From Flavobacterium degerlachei (lineage in GTDB: Bacteria; Bacteroidota; Bacteroidia; Flavobacteriales; Flavobacteriaceae): a DNA stretch of 64,000 nt. Every line of letters starts with the position of its first letter. Positions within the stretch are counted from its first letter, which is position 1. The position numbers were made by a program, and so were the translations under genes. Location: the NCBI RefSeq assembly GCF_900106645.1, contig NZ_FNMV01000001.1, positions 62,001-126,000 on the forward strand. Direction: 5' to 3'. This document shows, in pieces, positions 8,712-17,739 of the stretch. The notes under the pieces were generated by a model that saw nothing but the letters and a program-made list of their open reading frames with translations, was not told the DNA's origin and searched no databases.

Positions 8712-9488
8712 TTAAATACCGAAAATTACCTTAGAATTTTCAGTTGTTGCACTGGCAATATCTTTTACAGAAAGCTCATAGATCTGAGCCAACTTATCTA
8801 GTACATTAACTAAGTAACTACTTTCATTTCTTTTCCCTCGAAATGGAACTGGAGCAAGATAAGGTGAATCTGTTTCTAAAACGATGTGTTTTAAATCAAT
8901 TTGGCTCAAAAACTGGTCGATTTTACCATTTTTGAAAGTAACTACTCCACCAATTCCTAATTTCATATTGTAAGATATCGCCTGTAACGCTTGTTCGTAC
9001 GTTCCTGTAAAACAATGAAACACCCCAAACAAATCAGCCGATTTCTCCTCTTCTAAAATCTCAAATATTTCATCAAAAGCTTCGCGACAATGAATCACGA
9101 TAGGCAATTTATATTGTTTAGCTAATTGAATCTGTTTTCTAAATGCAATTTGCTGCTCCTTCAAATGTGTTTTATCCCAATACAAATCGATACCAATCTC
9201 CCCAATGGCATAGAATTTTCTCATGGCCAGCTCCTCCTCTACATGTTGCAATTCTTCCAAATAATTTTCCTTTACATAGGTAGGATGCAATCCCATCATT
9301 AGAAAGACATTGTCTGGATAGTCCTTTTCTAAATCATACATGGACTGGGTACAAGAGGAGTCTATTGCCGGAATAAAAAACCGGGAAACACCTTCCTTAA
9401 TTGCCCTTTGTATCATTTCGTCGCGGTCCTGATCGAATTCCTCTGAATATAAATGGGTGTGTGTATCTGTAATTATCATTGTTTTCAT
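8712..9488 (-). CDS. tatD: TatD family metal-dependent hydrolase (DNase)
   Basis: A 258-residue TIM-barrel metal hydrolase; characterised TatD proteins are 3'-5' exonucleases acting on DNA. Metal ligands are visible: DTHTH (His10, His12), AIGEIGIDLYWD (Glu), VIHCREAFDE, FHCFTG and the late ETDSPYLAP (Asp). The frame has two in-frame starts, ATG at 9488 and ATG at 9479 (MIITDTHTH). The promoter box ends only 9 nt before the first, so the second start, which matches the usual TatD N-terminus, is a serious alternative. Confidence 0.92.
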   Translation of the reverse strand: MKTMIITDTHTHLYSEEFDQDRDEMIQRAIKEGVSRFFIPAIDSSCTQSMYDLEKDYPDNVFLMMGLHPTYVKENYLEELQHVEEELAMRKFYAIGEIGIDLYWDKTHLKEQQIAFRKQIQLAKQYKLPIVIHCREAFDEIFEILEEEKSADLFGVFHCFTGTYEQALQAISYNMKLGIGGVVTFKNGKIDQFLSQIDLKHIVLETDSPYLAPVPFRGKRNESSYLVNVLDKLAQIYELSVKDIASATTENSKVIFGI

Positions 9489-9497
9489 TTAAAGAAG

Positions 9498-9505
9498 CAA
9501 AGTTA
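9498..9505 (-). promoter_or_regulatory. -7 box TAACTTTG for tatD
   Basis: Minus-strand TAACTTTG, 9 nt before the first possible tatD ATG and 18 nt before the second. It is divergent to the box at 9548. Confidence 0.5.
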
Positions 9506-9547
9506 GCATTTTGAATTGTTGTTTTTTAGATTCTTAGTAATTTAGAT

Positions 9548-9555
9548 TACTTTTG
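9548..9555 (+). promoter_or_regulatory. -7 box TACTTTTG for the retropepsin-like gene
   Basis: Plus-strand TACTTTTG, 17 nt before the ATG at 9573; a TTG upstream lies at 26 nt, longer than the usual 19. Confidence 0.5.
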
Positions 9556-9572
9556 GTTATCAGCTTTGAACT

Positions 9573-10010
9573 ATGAAAAACCTCCACGATATCCTGAAAA
9601 AGGAAAAATACAAAAAAATAAAATTTAAAATTACCAAGACCCAGCACCTTTTGATAAAAGCAAAAATCAATGGAATCGTCGGCAACTTTATATTAGACAC
9701 AGGAGCATCAAATAGCTGTGTCGGTTTTGAAAGCGTGGACTTATTCCAACTTCAAGCAGAAGACTCCAAAACTAAAGCGTCTGGAGCAGGAGGCACAGGA
9801 ATGCAAACGCAAACAGCCTCTAACAATATCCTTCAACTAGGTTTATGGAAGGATATTGAGTTCAATTTAGTAATCTTCGATTTATCCCATGTCAACGAAG
9901 CATTAATGCAACACAAATCAAAGCCAGTGCATGGCATAATTGGAGCTGATGTATTAATGAAAGGAAAAGCGATTGTGGATTACTTTAATTGTTTCGTATA
10001 TTTACTATAG
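9573..10010 (+). CDS. Retropepsin-like (clan AA) aspartic protease
   Basis: A 145-residue protein with the aspartic protease motif FILDTGASNS (Asp42-Thr43-Gly44) and, near the end, a hydrophobic-hydrophobic-Gly motif HGIIGADVL, the pair seen in single-domain retropepsin-like proteins. Such proteins work as dimers, each giving one Asp; this one has one DTG. No signal peptide is seen, so it is probably cytoplasmic. The substrate is unknown. It is followed 26 nt later by a lipoprotein gene on the same strand. Confidence 0.82.
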   Translation: MKNLHDILKKEKYKKIKFKITKTQHLLIKAKINGIVGNFILDTGASNSCVGFESVDLFQLQAEDSKTKASGAGGTGMQTQTASNNILQLGLWKDIEFNLVIFDLSHVNEALMQHKSKPVHGIIGADVLMKGKAIVDYFNCFVYLL

Positions 10011-10036
10011 AAGCAAATGTAAAAACAGTCATAGAG

Positions 10037-10777
10037 ATGAAACCTAGTACTAAAATTATAGCTCTGTTTATGGGACTGTTTTTATTTTCTTGTTCCCCCG
10101 ACACCACTGAAGAGGGCGTTGATGCAACAAGGGCTTCTGAATCCTCTTTATCGATTAACAAAATCGACACTTCCATAGTTTGGAATTTTGATGATTTAAC
10201 GGGATGGGAAGATGCAACGCAGATCGGACTTCCAAACTACTGGTTAAAAGACGGCAACCTTACTTTTTTCACTAATGCAAACACTTGGGAAAGAACCAAA
10301 ATCAAAACCCTTTCCACTTTTACAACCGGCATTTATACTTGGAGAGTCTATATTCCCGAAATGGGAATTGGAGACATGGCGAGTGTAGGTGCATTTTTAT
10401 ATATTAATGATACTCATGAGCTTGATTTTGAAGTAGGCTACGGAAAACAAGTTATCCGCAATCAATTAAAAGCAGCATCTGACGACTTAATTGTGTACAT
10501 GACTTCACAGGCAAATCCATTCCGATCTTATCAAACAAAAATAAAAAGGAGGCAATGGCACACTTTTTCAATGGAACTGACATTAAATTCAAGGCGTAAT
10601 TACAAGCTGAGCTGGATCATCAATGGCGTAAAAGCAGCAACAACGGAGCTTAATTACGGAATCAATAATAAGTTTAAAATCTATTGCAGTTTAGAAAACC
10701 TGACTTTCATAGGAGATAATATTCCAAAATCTCAGAATTATGCGATTTTTGATTTTGTCGAATATAGTAGCAAATAA
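10037..10777 (+). CDS. Lipoprotein with GH16/concanavalin-like fold
   Basis: A 246-residue protein with lipoprotein signal MKPSTKIIALFMGLFLFSCS (lipid-bearing Cys19). After a linker, residues 45-246 look like an all-beta jelly-roll: GTYTWR-type strands, HELDFEVGYGK at 127-137 and a C-terminal FDFVEY. ELDFE (128-132) has the E-x-D-x-E pattern of the GH16 catalytic strand (Glu nucleophile, Asp, Glu acid/base). This suggests a surface-attached glycan hydrolase or a lectin derived from one; the rest of the GH16 cleft cannot be checked here. The frame is open to 9989, but the lipobox fixes the start at 10037. Confidence 0.78.
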   Translation: MKPSTKIIALFMGLFLFSCSPDTTEEGVDATRASESSLSINKIDTSIVWNFDDLTGWEDATQIGLPNYWLKDGNLTFFTNANTWERTKIKTLSTFTTGIYTWRVYIPEMGIGDMASVGAFLYINDTHELDFEVGYGKQVIRNQLKAASDDLIVYMTSQANPFRSYQTKIKRRQWHTFSMELTLNSRRNYKLSWIINGVKAATTELNYGINNKFKIYCSLENLTFIGDNIPKSQNYAIFDFVEYSSK

Positions 10778-10810
10778 AAAATCCCGTTTGATTACTCAAA
10801 CGGGATTTTT
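10777..10810. terminator. Bidirectional terminator between lipoprotein gene and odhB
   Basis: A perfect 15-bp stem (10777-10791 with 10796-10810) with 4-nt loop and A/T runs on both sides; it can end both convergent transcripts. Confidence 0.92.
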
Positions 10811-10830
10811 AGATATTTTAAACAGAGTTC

Positions 10831-12042
10831 TTACAATTCAAAAGCTCTCTTAGGATTGTTGTCTAGCAATAACTCCATTGGATTCTCTAACGCTTCTTTA
10901 ACAGCAACCAAGAAACCTACAGACTCACGACCATCAATAATTCTGTGATCATAAGATAATGCTACATACATCATAGGGTGAATTTCCACTTTTCCGTTTA
11001 CGGCAATAGGACGTTCGATAATGTTGTGCATTCCAAGAATTCCTGACTGAGGAGGATTGATAATAGGAGTAGATAACATAGATCCAAATACACCACCATT
11101 AGTAATTGTAAAAGTACCACCAGTCATATCGTCAACAGTAATTTGTCCATCACGGGCTTTTATAGCTAATCTCTTGATGTCAGCTTCAACACCACGGAAA
11201 GTCAAGTTTTCAGCATTACGAACTACAGGAACCATCAATCCTTTTGGTCCAGAAACTGCGATTGAAATATCACAGAAATCGTAAGCTATTTTATAATCAC
11301 CATCCATCATAGAATTTACGTCTGGATATAATTTTAAAGCTCTTGTAACTGCTTTTGTAAAAAATGACATATATCCAAGACCTACACCTGCATGTTTCGC
11401 TTTGAATTCCTCTTTATATTGATTACGAATCAAGTTGATAGGCGTCATGTTTACTTCGTTAAAAGTAGTTAACATTGCCGTTTCGTTTTTAGCGGCAACC
11501 AATCTTTCTGCTACTTTACGACGCAACATTGAAAGTTTTGAACGCTCTTGACCACGGCTTCCTCCTGTAGGAGTTCCCATAGATGGCACTGCGTTTACAG
11601 CATCGTCTTTAGTAATTCTTCCGTCTTTACCAGTTCCTGTTACAGCTGCTGGAGCGATATTTTTTTCGTCTAATATTTTTCTTGCTGCTGGAGATGGAGT
11701 CCCTGAAGCATAAGTTGCTGCTGGAGCTGCCGCCACTGGAGTTGGAGCTGCTTTTGCCGCTTCAGCAACGGGAGCTACTGCTGGAGCCGAACCTTCTGGT
11801 TTAGCTGCTGCCGTATCGATTAAACAAACTACTGCACCTACTGCTACTGCATCACCTTCTTCAGCTTTTAATGTGATAATCCCACTAGCTTCAGCTGGTA
11901 ATTCCAGTGTTGCTTTATCAGAATCAACTTCAGCAATTGCTTGGTCTTTCTCTACGTAATCTCCGTCTTGTACTAACCAAGTTGCAATTTCAACTTCCTT
12001 AATAGATTCCCCTGGTGATGGGACTTTCATTTCTAAAATCAT
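10831..12042 (-). CDS. odhB: 2-oxoglutarate dehydrogenase E2 (dihydrolipoyl succinyltransferase)
   Basis: Transfers the succinyl group to CoA in the 2-oxoglutarate dehydrogenase complex of the TCA cycle. The 403-residue protein has a lipoyl domain (residues 1-77; lipoyl Lys43 in [10 protein letters not shown]), an Ala/Pro-rich linker (about 82-112), a small peripheral-subunit-binding domain ([12 protein letters not shown] to GRITKDD, about 116-150), and a catalytic domain with [10 protein letters not shown] containing His366 and Asp370. It follows odhA in the same direction after 162 nt that contain a repeat element. Confidence 0.96.
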   Translation of the reverse strand: MILEMKVPSPGESIKEVEIATWLVQDGDYVEKDQAIAEVDSDKATLELPAEASGIITLKAEEGDAVAVGAVVCLIDTAAAKPEGSAPAVAPVAEAAKAAPTPVAAAPAATYASGTPSPAARKILDEKNIAPAAVTGTGKDGRITKDDAVNAVPSMGTPTGGSRGQERSKLSMLRRKVAERLVAAKNETAMLTTFNEVNMTPINLIRNQYKEEFKAKHAGVGLGYMSFFTKAVTRALKLYPDVNSMMDGDYKIAYDFCDISIAVSGPKGLMVPVVRNAENLTFRGVEADIKRLAIKARDGQITVDDMTGGTFTITNGGVFGSMLSTPIINPPQSGILGMHNIIERPIAVNGKVEIHPMMYVALSYDHRIIDGRESVGFLVAVKEALENPMELLLDNNPKRAFEL

Positions 12043-12121
12043 CTTATATAATTTTTAAATTATGAATTTTATTGTTTGAGTCGTTTTAAAAACAACTACT
12101 GTTTATTGTTTGTTTTATTTT

Positions 12122-12198
12122 TAGCCCTGATTGTAGCGGCATCCTTTTTCTTTTTTCTTTAAAAAGAAAAAGATATAGCGAAAAGCAGGAAATAGCTC
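12122..12198 (+). repeat. Intergenic stem-loop repeat, copy A
   Basis: Copy A of a family of three in this window (others 35431-35508 and 50345-50426). It starts TAGCCCTGAT, reaches a T-rich palindromic core (CTTTTTCTTT... with AAAGAAAAAG) and ends near AGCAGGAAATAGCT. It lies between odhA and odhB, which run on the other strand, so it would be transcribed in their mRNA if they are one operon. Confidence 0.7.
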
Positions 12199-12204
12199 CT
12201 AATT

Positions 12205-14982
12205 TTATACAAATAAGTTTTTATCAAAAACCATTTTGATTGCATCTGCATGACGACGTTTTGCTCTTGTAGAACTTCCCGATGCTGATGCAGAATATGC
12301 TTTTAGAGAGGCAAGTCTGAATTTTACTAAATTAAAATTCATTAACATAAAGCTATATGCCCCCATGTTTTTAGGCTCTTCTTGTGCCCATACATAATCA
12401 TCAGCGTTTGGATATTGTGCAATTATTTCTTTCAACTGCTCTACTGGCAATGGGAATAATTGTTCAATTCTAACAACTGCAACATCTGTACGACCATTGT
12501 TTTCTCTTTCGGCTGTGATATCATAATAGAATTTACCAGTACAGAAAACTAGTGTTTTCACATCAGCTTTATTAACTGCTGTATCATCAATAGTTTCTTG
12601 GAAACTACCATTTTCTAATTCTTCGATTGTAGACACACATCTTGGATCACGCAATAAACTCTTAGGTGAAAACACGATTAATGGTTTACGGAATTTTGTT
12701 TTCATTTGCCTTCTCAACAAGTGAAAGAAGTTAGCTGGCGTAGTACAATCAGCAACAAACATATTGTGTCTTGCACAAAGTTGTAAGTAACGTTCCATTC
12801 TAGCTGAAGAGTGTTCTGCTCCTTGTCCTTCATATCCGTGAGGCAATAACAAAACAATACCGTTTTGATTATTCCACTTATCTTCTCCACAAGAGATGTA
12901 TTGGTCAATCATAATTTGGGCTCCATTAGAGAAATCTCCAAATTGTGCTTCCCAAATGGTTAGTGTATTAGGGTTTGCCAATGCATAACCATAATCAAAA
13001 CCTAAAACTCCGTACTCAGATAAAAGTGAATTGTAGATATTAAAGTTTCCTTTTTTACCTTCTAAGTTATTGATTAAAACAACTTCTTCTTCAGAGTCTT
13101 CTACCTTTACAACAGCATGACGGTGAGAGAACGTTCCTCTTTCTACGTCTTGCCCAGAAATACGAACATCATATCCTTCTTGTAATAAAGATCCGTAAGC
13201 TAAATGCTCAGCCATTCCCCAATCTAACTTATTTGTATCAAAAAACATTGTTTTTCGATCGTTGATTAGTTTTTGGATTTTATTAATAAATTTTTTATCT
13301 GATGGCAAGTTACAAACAGCATTTGCTACTTCAGTCAATCCTTCTCTAGAATAAGAAGTATCTACTTTTTGCAACATTTGTTTATCAGTAACCTGTTCAA
13401 ATCCTAACCATTCATTTTTCATAAATGGGGTAATAATGGTCAAATCTTTCTTACGAGAAGCTTCTAAATTCACCTCCATATCAGATTTGTATTCTTTCTC
13501 AAGACTGTTTACATAGGTAGCGTCAATGACACCATCTGACAATAATTTCTCAGCATAAAGGTCTCTAGGGTTTTTATGTTTTGCTATTATTTTATATAAA
13601 ACTGGTTGTGTAAAACGAGGCTCATCACCTTCATTATGGCCATATTTTCTATATCCTAATAAATCAATAAATACGTCACGACCAAACTCCATTCTGAAAT
13701 CTAGTGCAAAATTCATTGCATGAACTACTGCTTCAGCATCATCTGCATTAACATGTAAAACTGGTGACAAAGTAACTTTAGCAACATCAGTACAGTATGT
13801 AGATGAACGTGCATCAAGATAGTTAGTTGTAAAACCTACTTGATTATTAATTACAATATGAATGGTTCCTCCTGTTTTGTATCCATCGAGCTGTGCCATC
13901 TGGATAATTTCATAAAGAATACCTTGTCCTGCAATTGCAGCATCACCGTGAACAGCGATAGGTAAAACTTTAGAGAAATCATTCGGGAAATATTTATCTT
14001 GTTTTGCTCTTGTAATACCTTCGATTACTGCACCTACAGTTTCCAGGTGAGAAGGATTAGGAGCAAGATTTATATTAATTTTTTTACCTGTACTTGTTAT
14101 TTTGTCAGCGGTTAAACCAAGGTGATACTTAACATCACCATCAAAATATTCTTTGTCATAATCTTTACCATCAAACTCTCCGAAGATATCTTGAGTTGAT
14201 TTACCAAAGATATTAGCCAAAATATTCAAACGACCACGATGCGCCATTCCCATTACAAATTGCTCTACTCCCATTTGAGCAGCTCTCTCGATTAAAGTAT
14301 CAAGAGCAGGAATAATTGATTCCCCACCTTCTAATGAAAAACGTTTTTGACCTACATATTTAGTATGTAAGAAATTCTCAAATGAAACCGCTTGATTTAA
14401 TTTATTTAAAATCGCTTTCTTCTCATCAATAGAAAAATTAGGTTTATTGTCGTTTACCCCAACTTTCTCTTGAATCCAGTTTACAATTTCTGGCTTACGG
14501 ATATACATATACTCGACACCTATGTGCTGACAATATATAGTATCAAGGTGTTTTATGATTTCAGTTAAAGTACAAGGAGCTTGCCCAATAATTTTAGCTG
14601 CATCAAAAACAGTGTTTAAATCTGCTGATGAAAGACCAAAATTAGTAATATCAAGATTAGGCTCAAATATCCTTCTATCTCTTACTGGGTTTGTTTTTGT
14701 AAATAAATGTCCTCGAGAGCGGTAGCCTTCGACTAATTTCAATACATTAAACTCCTTTTGAAGTTTTTCAGAAATTTTAGAGTAGTCAACTGAGCCTGAA
14801 GCTACTTCGTTAACTATATGTTGTACAGGATTTTCACCATTATAAGTTTCCATCCCAAAGTCAAAACCTTGAAAGAAACTTCTCCAACTTGGCTCTACGC
14901 TATCTGGGTTTTCTAAGTACTGATCGTATAATTGTGCAAAAAATTCTGTGTGTGCTGCGTTTAAAAATGAGAACCTATCCAT
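12205..14982 (-). CDS. odhA: 2-oxoglutarate dehydrogenase E1 component
   Basis: Thiamine-diphosphate enzyme that decarboxylates 2-oxoglutarate and passes succinyl to the E2 lipoyl group. The 925-residue protein has typical E1 features: HGDAAIAGQG (substrate and ThDP site), the ThDP motif in LLGYRKYGHNEGDEP, and the C-terminal LLPHGYEGQGAEHSSARME. The frame is open for 16 more codons to 15030, but a promoter box at 15020-15027 lies inside that part and MDRFSFLN is the usual N-terminus, so I start at 14982. It forms the complex with odhB downstream; the E3 subunit is not in the window. Confidence 0.96.
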   Translation of the reverse strand: MDRFSFLNAAHTEFFAQLYDQYLENPDSVEPSWRSFFQGFDFGMETYNGENPVQHIVNEVASGSVDYSKISEKLQKEFNVLKLVEGYRSRGHLFTKTNPVRDRRIFEPNLDITNFGLSSADLNTVFDAAKIIGQAPCTLTEIIKHLDTIYCQHIGVEYMYIRKPEIVNWIQEKVGVNDNKPNFSIDEKKAILNKLNQAVSFENFLHTKYVGQKRFSLEGGESIIPALDTLIERAAQMGVEQFVMGMAHRGRLNILANIFGKSTQDIFGEFDGKDYDKEYFDGDVKYHLGLTADKITSTGKKININLAPNPSHLETVGAVIEGITRAKQDKYFPNDFSKVLPIAVHGDAAIAGQGILYEIIQMAQLDGYKTGGTIHIVINNQVGFTTNYLDARSSTYCTDVAKVTLSPVLHVNADDAEAVVHAMNFALDFRMEFGRDVFIDLLGYRKYGHNEGDEPRFTQPVLYKIIAKHKNPRDLYAEKLLSDGVIDATYVNSLEKEYKSDMEVNLEASRKKDLTIITPFMKNEWLGFEQVTDKQMLQKVDTSYSREGLTEVANAVCNLPSDKKFINKIQKLINDRKTMFFDTNKLDWGMAEHLAYGSLLQEGYDVRISGQDVERGTFSHRHAVVKVEDSEEEVVLINNLEGKKGNFNIYNSLLSEYGVLGFDYGYALANPNTLTIWEAQFGDFSNGAQIMIDQYISCGEDKWNNQNGIVLLLPHGYEGQGAEHSSARMERYLQLCARHNMFVADCTTPANFFHLLRRQMKTKFRKPLIVFSPKSLLRDPRCVSTIEELENGSFQETIDDTAVNKADVKTLVFCTGKFYYDITAERENNGRTDVAVVRIEQLFPLPVEQLKEIIAQYPNADDYVWAQEEPKNMGAYSFMLMNFNLVKFRLASLKAYSASASGSSTRAKRRHADAIKMVFDKNLFV

Positions 14983-15019
14983 AATATTAGTGAATATACT
15001 TTTTGTTAAAATAGTTTGG

Positions 15020-15027
15020 CAAAAGTA
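15020..15027 (-). promoter_or_regulatory. -7 box TACTTTTG for odhA
   Basis: Minus-strand TACTTTTG, 37 nt before the odhA ATG at 14982. The -33 TTG is not evident. Confidence 0.55.
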
Positions 15028-15077
15028 CAATAATCCACTAAATTTACATTTACTTTTAATTACTTTTATATGTTAAA

Positions 15078-15644
15078 ATGTTAAAAAACGAAATGTTTAT
15101 GAGAAAAAATCAAATTAAGTGTGTTTCAAAAGCAGTTTTGGTTGTTATCACCTTATTATTTTCGAATAAATTATTAGCTCAAGATCAAAGAGTCAACTCA
15201 AGATCAAATGCTGATTTCTGGGATAACGTGCAATTTGGTGGTGGGATTGGTTTGGGTTTTGGCTCTGGTTATACCGATATATCATTAACGCCTAGTGCTA
15301 TTTATAATTTTAATGAATATGTAGCCCTAGGACTTGGCGCCCAATATTCTTATGTAAGCCAAAAAAATTATTACAACTCCCATTTATATGGCGGCAGCAT
15401 CATCGCTTTATTTAATCCAATAAGAGAAATACAACTTTCGGCGGAGCTTGAAGAATTGCGTGTTAATATAAATCCAAACGATTCAAGCTTGAGTTCAGAA
15501 CAATTTTGGAATACGGGATTATTTTTAGGCGCTGGCTACAGAACGGCAAATGTAACCATGGGAGTACGTTATAATGTATTACAAGACGACAGTAAAAATG
15601 TTTATAGTGATGCTTTTATGCCTTTTGTAAGAGTCTATTTCTAG
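15078..15644 (+). CDS. Outer-membrane beta-barrel protein of unknown function
   Basis: A 188-residue protein with a signal peptide ending in FSNKLLAQ and a barrel of glycine-rich amphipathic strands (FGGGIGLGFG, ALGLGAQYSY, LFLGAGYR), ending with the aromatic strand FVRVYF. It lies divergent to odhA, 95 nt from its start. Proteins in this position in Flavobacteria are sometimes labelled alpha-ketoglutarate decarboxylase, which I think is a transfer error from odhA; nothing here supports an enzyme. Two later in-frame ATGs (15093, 15099) give a neater signal peptide, so the start is uncertain. Confidence 0.75.
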   Translation: MLKNEMFMRKNQIKCVSKAVLVVITLLFSNKLLAQDQRVNSRSNADFWDNVQFGGGIGLGFGSGYTDISLTPSAIYNFNEYVALGLGAQYSYVSQKNYYNSHLYGGSIIALFNPIREIQLSAELEELRVNINPNDSSLSSEQFWNTGLFLGAGYRTANVTMGVRYNVLQDDSKNVYSDAFMPFVRVYF

Positions 15645-15652
15645 ATATATTA

Positions 15653-16006
15653 CTAACGGTATTTATTTCTGAACCAGACTTTTTGCCATTCTCTTTTTAA
15701 AATTAAAAAAGAAACCTGTTCCGCTAAAATGACCAAATCAGAACCGTCCATTTTTTTAACCTCATCTTCTGAAACATCAATTATATAGAGAAGATTCAGA
15801 TATTCAGCAAATTTATATTGAATTAGTCTATAGATTTTTTCGTGCAATTGAATTTTCAATTCACTAGGAGAAATACTCATTGGAAAATCAATACCTTCAT
15901 TAGCCAAATTAAAATCCTTATTAATTTGCTCGATTAACTTGAGGTATAAAGCTTCATTTTCAGCTTCTAAAAGCAACAAATCTGTATTTATTGGAGCTAT
16001 AAACAT
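15653..16006 (-). CDS. Conserved hypothetical protein
   Basis: A 117-residue soluble, mostly helical protein without signal peptide or membrane segment (motif ISPSELKIQLHEKIYRLIQ in the middle, FLILKREWQKVWF near the end). I do not recognise a domain. It lies 44 nt downstream of the polyprenyl synthase gene on the same strand and is probably cotranscribed with it. Its stop is 8 nt from the convergent barrel gene. Codon composition is like the neighbours, so it is likely real. Confidence 0.6.
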   Translation of the reverse strand: MFIAPINTDLLLLEAENEALYLKLIEQINKDFNLANEGIDFPMSISPSELKIQLHEKIYRLIQYKFAEYLNLLYIIDVSEDEVKKMDGSDLVILAEQVSFLILKREWQKVWFRNKYR

Positions 16007-16050
16007 TCGTTTTTTATTTTTAGTTAAATGACATCAGAGTTTTATAAAAT

Positions 16051-17025
16051 CTAAACATTCCGACTCATTAAGTTTTCTCCGAAAGTTCTTAGCATTGCTT
16101 TTTTATCTTCTTCAATATGCATTTTTTCCAATGTCACAAATGCTTTAGAAGTGTATTCTTGTATTTCTTGCTGCGTTGCTTTTGAAGCTCCTGAAGTATT
16201 AAAAATATCTTTTACCCACATGATTTTATCTGTATTATCATCAAGACGACTAGAAAAGACATTTGCTAATTGCGAAGCTTGCTCTTTACTCGAAAAAGCC
16301 ATTGCCTTTAAATATAAATAAGTCTTTTTGTTTTCAATAATATCACCACCTACTTGTTTCCCAAAAGTCTCTGGGTCACCAAAGGCGTCTAGATAATCAT
16401 CCTGCAATTGAAAAGCCAAACCTAAATTTAATCCAAATTCATAAATCAAATTAGCATTTTCCACTGAAGTTTCGGCAATTATCGCTCCCATTTTCATGGC
16501 TGCAGCAACAAGAACTGCTGTTTTGTATTCAATCATTTTGAGGTATTCAGCTATCGTAACATTATCCCGTGTTTCAAAGTCAACATCCCATTGCTGTCCT
16601 TCACATACTTCAAGCGCTGTTTTACTAAATAACTTCGCTAACTGCATAAAAATAGCTGGTTCGTATTGTTCAAAATACTGATATGCTAAAATAAGCATAG
16701 CATCACCTGACAAAATTCCAGAATTAACATCCCATTTCTCATGCACGGTTTGGTGTCCGCGACGTAAAGGCGCATCATCCATAATATCATCATGCACCAA
16801 CGAAAAATTATGAAAAACCTCAACAGCCATAGCAGCTGCTAGCGCTTTTTTATAATCTACATTAAATACTTCGGCTGTCATCAACGTCAAAACCGGACGC
16901 ATTCTTTTACCTCCTAAATCTAAAATATAAGAAATAGGCTCGTATAGGTTTTTAGGTTCTTTAGTTATGAGTTGACTTTCTAGGTAGCTAATAAAGAATT
17001 CTTGATACTGATAAATGGCATGCAT
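16051..17025 (-). CDS. Polyprenyl (farnesyl/geranylgeranyl) diphosphate synthase
   Basis: Condenses isopentenyl diphosphate onto allylic diphosphates to make isoprenoid chains. The 324-residue protein has both aspartate motifs: SLVHDDIMDDAPLRRG (first DDxxD at 79-83) and LQDDYLDAFGD (second DDxxD), plus GGKRMRP at the N-terminus for IPP binding. Chain length depends on residues just before the first motif (FHNFSLVHDD: Phe at -5 to -8 side), which I cannot interpret with confidence; products from C15 to longer are possible. It heads a two-gene unit with the hypothetical downstream. Confidence 0.9.
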   Translation of the reverse strand: MHAIYQYQEFFISYLESQLITKEPKNLYEPISYILDLGGKRMRPVLTLMTAEVFNVDYKKALAAAMAVEVFHNFSLVHDDIMDDAPLRRGHQTVHEKWDVNSGILSGDAMLILAYQYFEQYEPAIFMQLAKLFSKTALEVCEGQQWDVDFETRDNVTIAEYLKMIEYKTAVLVAAAMKMGAIIAETSVENANLIYEFGLNLGLAFQLQDDYLDAFGDPETFGKQVGGDIIENKKTYLYLKAMAFSSKEQASQLANVFSSRLDDNTDKIMWVKDIFNTSGASKATQQEIQEYTSKAFVTLEKMHIEEDKKAMLRTFGENLMSRNV

Positions 17026-17112
17026 GGAAGTAAATTTTCGGCTAATTTACGGCATTCCCATTGGATAACAAATACCGTTTACTAAGGAAATGTTAAATTA
17101 CCGTAAATACAT

Positions 17113-17153
17113 TGGAAACTATTTTGGTATTCAAAGTTTCCATATTACATTTG
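17113..17153 (+). promoter_or_regulatory. Promoter and candidate operator of the efflux operon
   Basis: TTG (17124-17126), 19 nt, then TACATTTG (17146-17153): a full Bacteroidota promoter, ending 30 nt before the YceI ATG. An inverted repeat TGGAAACT (17113-17120) / AGTTTCCA (17135-17142), 14 nt apart, covers the -33 element and spacer. Its place suggests a repressor site, possibly for the TetR protein of the operon (inference). Confidence 0.65.
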
Positions 17154-17183
17154 CACACGAAATTAACCTTTGGAATTTAAGCG

Positions 17184-17726
17184 ATGAATACTACTCTACC
17201 AATAGCAGCAACAAAATGGACAATTGATTCTAATCAATCTGACGTTCTTATTAAAGCAAGACATTCTATAATTGCATATATAGCGGGATCCATTAATAAA
17301 TTTAAAGGACACATAGACATTCACGAAGATGAAATTGAAGACGCATCCATTGAATTTTGCCTAGATGTAAATAATACAGATAATAAACTAGAGCAAATGG
17401 ATACTCATTTAAGGCTAAATGATTTTTTAGACATTAACGAGTTTCCATTCATCAATTTTAAATCGACTGCATTCCAAAAAATAAATAACAATATTAACTT
17501 TCTAAAAGGGGAGTTAACCATTCATAACATAACAAAAGTAGTAGAGCTGGATGCTGAATTCATTGGGATAAGAACTTACGAAGGAGTTGAAAAGGCAGTA
17601 TTTGAAGTGGTTGGAAATATAAACCGAAAAGATTTTGGATTAACCTCAATTTCTAACAATCAAACTGGAGGATTATCTCTAGGTCAAGATATTAAACTGA
17701 TTGCCAATTTAGAGTTTTCAGTATAA
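17184..17726 (+). CDS. YceI family protein
   Basis: A 180-residue YceI-like lipocalin-type protein, a family that binds isoprenoid or other apolar molecules. The pattern is typical: TKWTIDSNQSDVLIKARHSI at the start (DxxHSxVxFxV-like), then VNNTDNKLEQMDTHLRLNDFLD and FPFINFKSTAF. No signal peptide is present, so it is cytoplasmic, unlike many YceI proteins. It is the first gene of the unit YceI-TetR-TolC-MFP-RND (gap of 13 nt to the next gene). A role linked to the pump substrate is possible but unproven. Confidence 0.88.
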   Translation: MNTTLPIAATKWTIDSNQSDVLIKARHSIIAYIAGSINKFKGHIDIHEDEIEDASIEFCLDVNNTDNKLEQMDTHLRLNDFLDINEFPFINFKSTAFQKINNNINFLKGELTIHNITKVVELDAEFIGIRTYEGVEKAVFEVVGNINRKDFGLTSISNNQTGGLSLGQDIKLIANLEFSV

Positions 17727-17739
17727 CAAGTAAAAGAAA

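Noticed and set aside
15078..15644. Alpha-ketoglutarate decarboxylase label
   Set aside because: The gene encodes a signal peptide and beta-barrel; the enzyme is odhA next to it.
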